From the NCBI RefSeq assembly GCF_901709675.1, contig NC_051106.1, positions 5,220,001 through 5,284,000 on the forward strand: 64,000 nucleotides of DNA, in the 5' to 3' direction. This DNA is from Syngnathus acus (lineage: Eukaryota; Chordata; Actinopteri; Syngnathiformes; Syngnathidae). This document shows positions 59,034 to 64,000 of the stretch, in pieces. Position numbers and translations under genes: made by a program. Numbering within the stretch: position 1 is the first letter of the stretch; every line of letters starts with the position of its first letter. The notes under the pieces are model-generated. The model did no database searches and was not told the DNA's origin. It was given only the letters and a program-made list of their open reading frames with translations.

Positions 59034-62000
59034 CATGTGAACATGAACATTTATTAGATGTCTTAAATTTGTGGATTTTGTAAATATTTCCCATTAGCTT
59101 GCCACAATAGCATGAAATGAATTGAATTGATTAACATTGGTGATATTGCTGAACGGTAAATCAATCCAAAGCGGGGCAGGGGGCACAAGCCAGGGGGTGT
59201 CCGTGGGGATGCGTTGACAAAAAGGCCTCCTTTTGTTTTGTGGGCCAGTCCTTGACCTTGGAAAAGGGGGGTTCTAAGCTTCCAAACTGGGTCCTGGGTG
59301 AGAGTATATAGGGCAAGAGCTTGGGTTCATGGGGTCAGTGTCAGTGCTCAGCGGCATTAATGAGTGACCTTCGTGAAATGCTACAAGAGGAGGTGGAGAT
59401 GAAGGGAGGAGGGGGAAATAAAGAGGGATAAAAATTGTAAAGCCCTGGGAGAATCAGGACTGAGACCTGTTTCTCCAAGATAACGGAGATTGGCCTATGA
59501 AAATGCATCCATCACAAGGCCACTAAGCCGGAGCCTTCTTTTGTGTGGTCGTATAGACCCTGTTGGCTGAGGCTGCGGGAGGAAGATGAGGAGGAAGAGG
59601 AGAAGGTGGGTGAGATGAAGGCGAAGGGGGATGGGGATGTCAATCTGTGGAAATGGAAGAACGGACGAGAGCGGAGGTTGGGGTCAGTCGGGCCAGCCTG
59701 GCGTGGACAAGTGAAAAGGAAAAACTCCATTGCCTATTCAACAGGGGGGAGATGTTTAAGAAAATAGAGGTCTGCCTATCTTATGACTGGCTGACCTGGT
59801 GAAGGTTTCTAATTTTCTTTTTTGGAGTCAAGCTCTCATCCAAGAAGATACATGTGGATGTGTCGAAGATGGAATAAGTCCAGTCAATTAACCTGATATT
59901 TAATTTTAATATTATAGCCATTAAACAATGGCTATTACGTAAGACTGAAAGTATCTTCAAAAATCATCTGTAATTGTTCAAATTCAACATTTGTCTACTT
60001 TCTAGTGAGTTGTGTTTGCTTCCAACAATTTCCTGCTCACCGCAAAGTTTTCAAGGAGACATTCACCTTGTCCTCTGTGTATGTACTGCATGTTCCGTAC
60101 CCTGATGTGAGGAGCAGCTTGACACAGACAAGCTCATGTGCATGTGTGTGTTGGGGGAATCGACTGTTCATGATTATGACTTTTATGCCAAAGTAAAAGT
60201 GGCACACGTACGCATTTGAATGAATATGACTGCCTTCAACTTTTTTCTTTATTTTTTTTTTGCTTTCTACTTCTTTCCCCTCAGGCCTTTTAATTTCCAC
60301 CGGTCCTGTGGCTTCCGTCCATCGCACAGACAGATGTGCCATAGGCGCTTTAAAGCGCCGTAATGTATACATTATTCATATCACTCCACAAAAGGTGCTC
60401 ATTAAACTTTACACGGCCAATGGAGGAGGCAGCGGCGGATTGAAAGTGGCTCCCGCATCACAGATGTCACTGTGGACTGACAGAGAAAGGCAAGCGTTGA
60501 TTTGAAGATGGCTTTGATTTAACTGCAGCCGTATTCACATTTGGTTTTATCCTTCCTTGCCTCTCACCTCTATCGTCTATTGAGCCCAGTTAATGGAATT
60601 GAGTTGAAGGGTGAATAAAAATCATGTTAAAAAAAACAGACTTAATTTATTGTGGATTATAGCATGCAAATCAATATGGCTGGATAAAGATGCTGCAGCA
60701 TCAAATCAGTACAGGACTGTATTTCGATGTAGAATCATTTTTCCATCAAATCCTTTTTTTTTTTTTTTTTTATTTTAAATCTGCATTTTCCCAACAGTGT
60801 TTCTTACAGCACAAACAAGCTGCCACGGAGGTCACTCGGGTAGCTAAGACCTACTGTACATGCTTTGCATTTCCTTTGGCCTTAGTCTCAGCAGAGCATT
60901 TATCCCTTTATAATGCATCACTTAGCGCCCCCTCCCTTCTCCTCTATTGCCCATAAAAGGCTTTGGCTGGCAGGTACAGTAAGCATTTGGGACCAACAAA
61001 AGCTTGGCGCCGAGCTGAGAAAAACAAGCACGCCGGGGAAACGAGCTGTCATCACAACGGCGAGGCTCCTCTCGCCACGTGTTCGGCGCTTCTGCTCGCT
61101 ACCCCCAAGGTCCTCTTGCGCTCATAAATACATAATTACGCCCGCCGCCCGCCCGCCATGATGATTTCTGTTTTCATCAGCTGTCACAAATGACCTGAAT
61201 TACCCATCACTGTTTGACCCAAATGCAGCCGTCAGATATGTTAATCACAGTTTACGTAACCACTTAACCCGCTCCCTCCATCAACTTTGTGGGCCTCCGA
61301 GCTTGCCACCTTGCACCTGTCACAAGATGAAGCAAACTTATTGAATGTGATACATGACTTGTGTCCCTGAAGACCAGAAGAGAAGACAAGATGATTGGAA
61401 TGTTGCTAATCTACAAGTTATTCTACACAACAAAATGGAAGAACCATACTTGAGCTACCAACAAAATGAAAAGTAGTAGGATTATAAACATTTACTAAAA
61501 TATTGACTCGTTTCTTGTCTTCAACCACTTAAGTCAAATTCCAATCGAATAGCAAGAAGACCCCTTTTAGCTTCAGACTGTTGGTGGTTGACTAAAAGCC
61601 TCCACCAACCCACTCTAACCTTCCCAGCGTGTTTTAAAGACAAGCGTGTTTGACATTTTGGTGTTTGAACTCGTGTAGTTCTTATACTGAAGAGTCTTTG
61701 CTTCAGATGCAAGCATGGCTCAGGTCACTTTGGGATTTATAAGTACAATCTGACGATGTGCTTGAATAAATATTACTTACCCTGGAGTTCCAGTCATGGA
61801 ATAGTAGTGTTGTGACAAAATGATCTCATGAGAGGATTCTTTGCCAGAAAAATAAGTTACTATGTGACAAACTGGATTCCTTTTTTAAGAATCATTGCAG
61901 TTGTGTAATGTTCCACTGAAGCATATTATAACTGATCAGCTCTCACACTGCCCATGAAAGAAGTCATTTGTTCGCCTTTTTCCGTGTTCTGTGACACTTT

Positions 62001-63132
62001 CCGACTAGCAATTTTCCACCTTCGGAGATAGAATAGGAGCCATAATCAAGAAGGTCAGGCCAATGTGTTAGGATGTGTTTTTAATGCCGGGATAGGTGTG
62101 TGAAGTTTAACACATCCATGTGTCAGAGAAGCTATTGTCTCCATCAAGGATGAAATGTGGCCACCAGAGATGGTTTATAGTTTGGTGTTGAATGTTTCTC
62201 ACCATGTTCATGATTCGTTACTTGAGGAATGACTCATTCATTTCGATTGATTGCTGTAAAACCTTTTGGTACGCTGTGATTTTGCTTTTTTTAGTCCATT
62301 TTTATTTGGGCTTAGAATTAAGACAAAATAATGTGAGTTTTCATCTGTTAATTAACCCCAAAGTATCTCAGTTTCCTATGAATAACAGTGCTGAACTTCT
62401 CATTAATGTATATAAATACTTGTTCAATTTAATAAAAAAAACCTTTTTGTTCTTCTAGCATTAGTCAGTGACATTTGCTCAGCGTTGCTAAGTGATCACT
62501 TTGTACTCCTTGCTCAAGTACATTATGTTTACTCATCTATTGTAAGTGGTTATAATTAGACACATCGCTTTAGCAGCTTAGCGTGAGCAGTTTTTTTTAA
62601 TTTATTTATTTTTTATGCAGTCTGTGGATAAGCGCTACAACAAGTCTGAACAAGGGGCTTTTGCAACGTTATCTCATTAGCGCTACTTATAACAGATATC
62701 ATCCTGTACACGTGTGTGAGCCGACACGCCGTACCCTGAAGCGCAGGCCTGATAACGTGTTTCCACACACAGGAGCGGCTAGATTCGGCGCTGCCATCTT
62801 CTCTTTGCATTAACAGCGCCCGCAGTCGGCGTATGCTCTGATCAAAGGGACAAATCTATCCAGGAGCAATCAGGTTGCCAAGCTCTCGTCGAGGCTGCTG
62901 ACAACTTCAGGCTCTTTGATCAGAAGAGAAATCATCCTCAGCACGCCGGCTGCTTGGATGCCTTTGTCTGGGGCCAGGAAATAGGGGACGTGATAGCTCC
63001 CTCTCGGTGCTCTCCTTCTTCTTCGCTGCTTTGCCTTTTGGCAGACAGGATGAAAGCTTACCCCAATTATAAGTGAAAACACCCCCGATGAACCGAGTGC
63101 TGCTTCTGGGGTGCATTCAGCCTCCGTCAGCT
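59034..63132. other. Non-coding stretch, no gene recognised
   Basis: A purine-rich zone covers about 59380-59620, including GAG/GAA-type simple sequence at 59578-59612. A T-run lies at about 60750-60772. No coding signal is recognised. Confidence 0.45.
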
Positions 63133-63156
63133 CATATACAGTATGTACTGTATATG
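63133..63156. repeat. Perfect short inverted repeat
   Basis: CATATACAGTA (63133-63143), two bases, then its exact reverse complement TACTGTATATG (63146-63156). It could form a hairpin or cruciform, or be a chance AT-rich palindrome. Confidence 0.85.
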
Positions 63157-63366
63157 CACGGCTATCTGCCATACTATAAAACATTGAGTAGTGCCTCCAA
63201 GGTTTAACGGCCTAAAGCTTGTGAAATTCTGCCAAACATTTTCATAAAATGTCTTGAAAGTTGAACAAAAGAATAGTTCACTTCCCTCCCATGTGTAACC
63301 CAATGAGATATTCCAACAAACAAAGCCTTTAAGAGGATATTTTACATTTTTGCATCTCAAACAAGT

Positions 63367-63445
63367 ACCGTATTTTCCGGACTATAATCCACTACCTTTT
63401 GCACAAGCTTTGAACCCTGCGACTTATCGTCCAGTGGAGCTTATC
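63367..63445. mobile_element. Partial foldback element, variant subfamily
   Basis: The left end ACCGTATTTTCCGGACTATA is intact. The interior GCACAAGCTTTGAACCCTGC and GACTTATCGTCCAGTGG match 25701-25737. The inverted right end is not found. Confidence 0.7.
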
Positions 63446-64000
63446 TATGGATTTTTTTATGATTTTTATGATATTGTATGAAAAGACTCCATACATGAGT
63501 CTTGAAGCTCAATTTCAAACCCTACCACTGTGAGCTAAAGCATTGGAGGTAAAACAACCGATGGTGAAAGATGGACAGGTGTGCTGGCATTGTGCTTTTC
63601 TGAAGATCACTGATTTACATTCCAGTCACACACACCCACACACGCATACAGACGCGCAGACTCTCCCCAAACACATCTTACCGTTTCACTCGTGTGACTG
63701 CAGTTCAAGGTAGACCACCCACCCCTCAGCACCTAATCAAGAAGCAAATGGTTATCTCGCTTCCTAGCTCTTATAGGGGTGAAGCGTTATCGCCGGTTTC
63801 TGGTCCAACCTGAGATGGGAATGTAACCCCAAAAGTTACATCAAATCTATACTACTGAGAATGTATGTGAATAAAATCCTTTCCTCTTGAAGTCAGGTAC
63901 ATTACGCTGACTCGGAGTGACTGTTTCAAAGGTGTCAACAGTCTGAGAAGCATATCAGGTGTCTGTCTTTAAAGCCCATCCTGCTGTCAGTGAAGCTCTT
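63446..64000. other. Non-coding stretch to the window end
   Basis: It contains an imperfect CA-rich tract at about 63627-63658. No gene is recognised. Confidence 0.45.

Noticed and set aside
1-64000. tRNA, rRNA, snRNA, well-known miRNA or CRISPR sequences
   Set aside because: I looked for tRNA B-box-like words, several familiar miRNA seeds and regularly spaced repeats and saw none. A covariance-model scan would be decisive.

Overview
This window looks like euchromatic, gene-poor DNA from a teleost fish. The main reasons are a Ty3/Gypsy (Metaviridae) element of the Tf1/sushi type, several short non-autonomous hAT elements and palindromic foldback repeats of kinds common in fish genomes, abundant short microsatellites, and long AT-rich stretches with no convincing multi-exon gene. 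The species cannot be named from the sequence alone. I found no tRNA, rRNA, CRISPR array, bacterial-style operon or recognisable host protein-coding gene.

The only well-supported coding sequence lies inside an intact-looking LTR retrotransposon at 1920-4734. It has two 550-bp LTRs in which I see no difference, a 5-bp target-site duplication (GAGGG) and a TATA-like box with a predicted transcription start. Its primer-binding site is complementary to the predicted 5' end of its own transcript, which suggests self-priming. It also has a gag gene, a G-rich polypurine-tract-like run and a poly(A) signal in each LTR. It has no protease, reverse transcriptase, RNase H or integrase, so it is a recently moved, gag-only non-autonomous element. 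Its gag is split by a one-base frame change at a run of seven C, between the capsid-like part and the CCHC zinc knuckle.

The rest is repeat relics in long non-coding sequence. Short hAT-type elements lie at 6024-6371, 6492-6802 and 25874-26196, the last with a perfect 8-bp target-site duplication. A palindromic foldback family lies at 9959-10254, 16958-17288, 25671-25750, 28848-28958 and 63367-63445. A third terminal-inverted-repeat family lies at 29730-29864, 48011-48254 and 55669-55840. Microsatellites and homopolymers are scattered throughout, including 35 A at 39604-39638 and 20 C at 36422-36441.

The non-repetitive parts contain high-complexity islands rich in TAAT/ATTA and homeodomain-like words. 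They resemble the conserved non-coding elements found around developmental genes, but this cannot be shown without alignments. Two short open stretches preceded by good splice-acceptor sequence (30208-30281 and 32143-32233) are the best candidates for host exons. Neither is recognised as a known gene.
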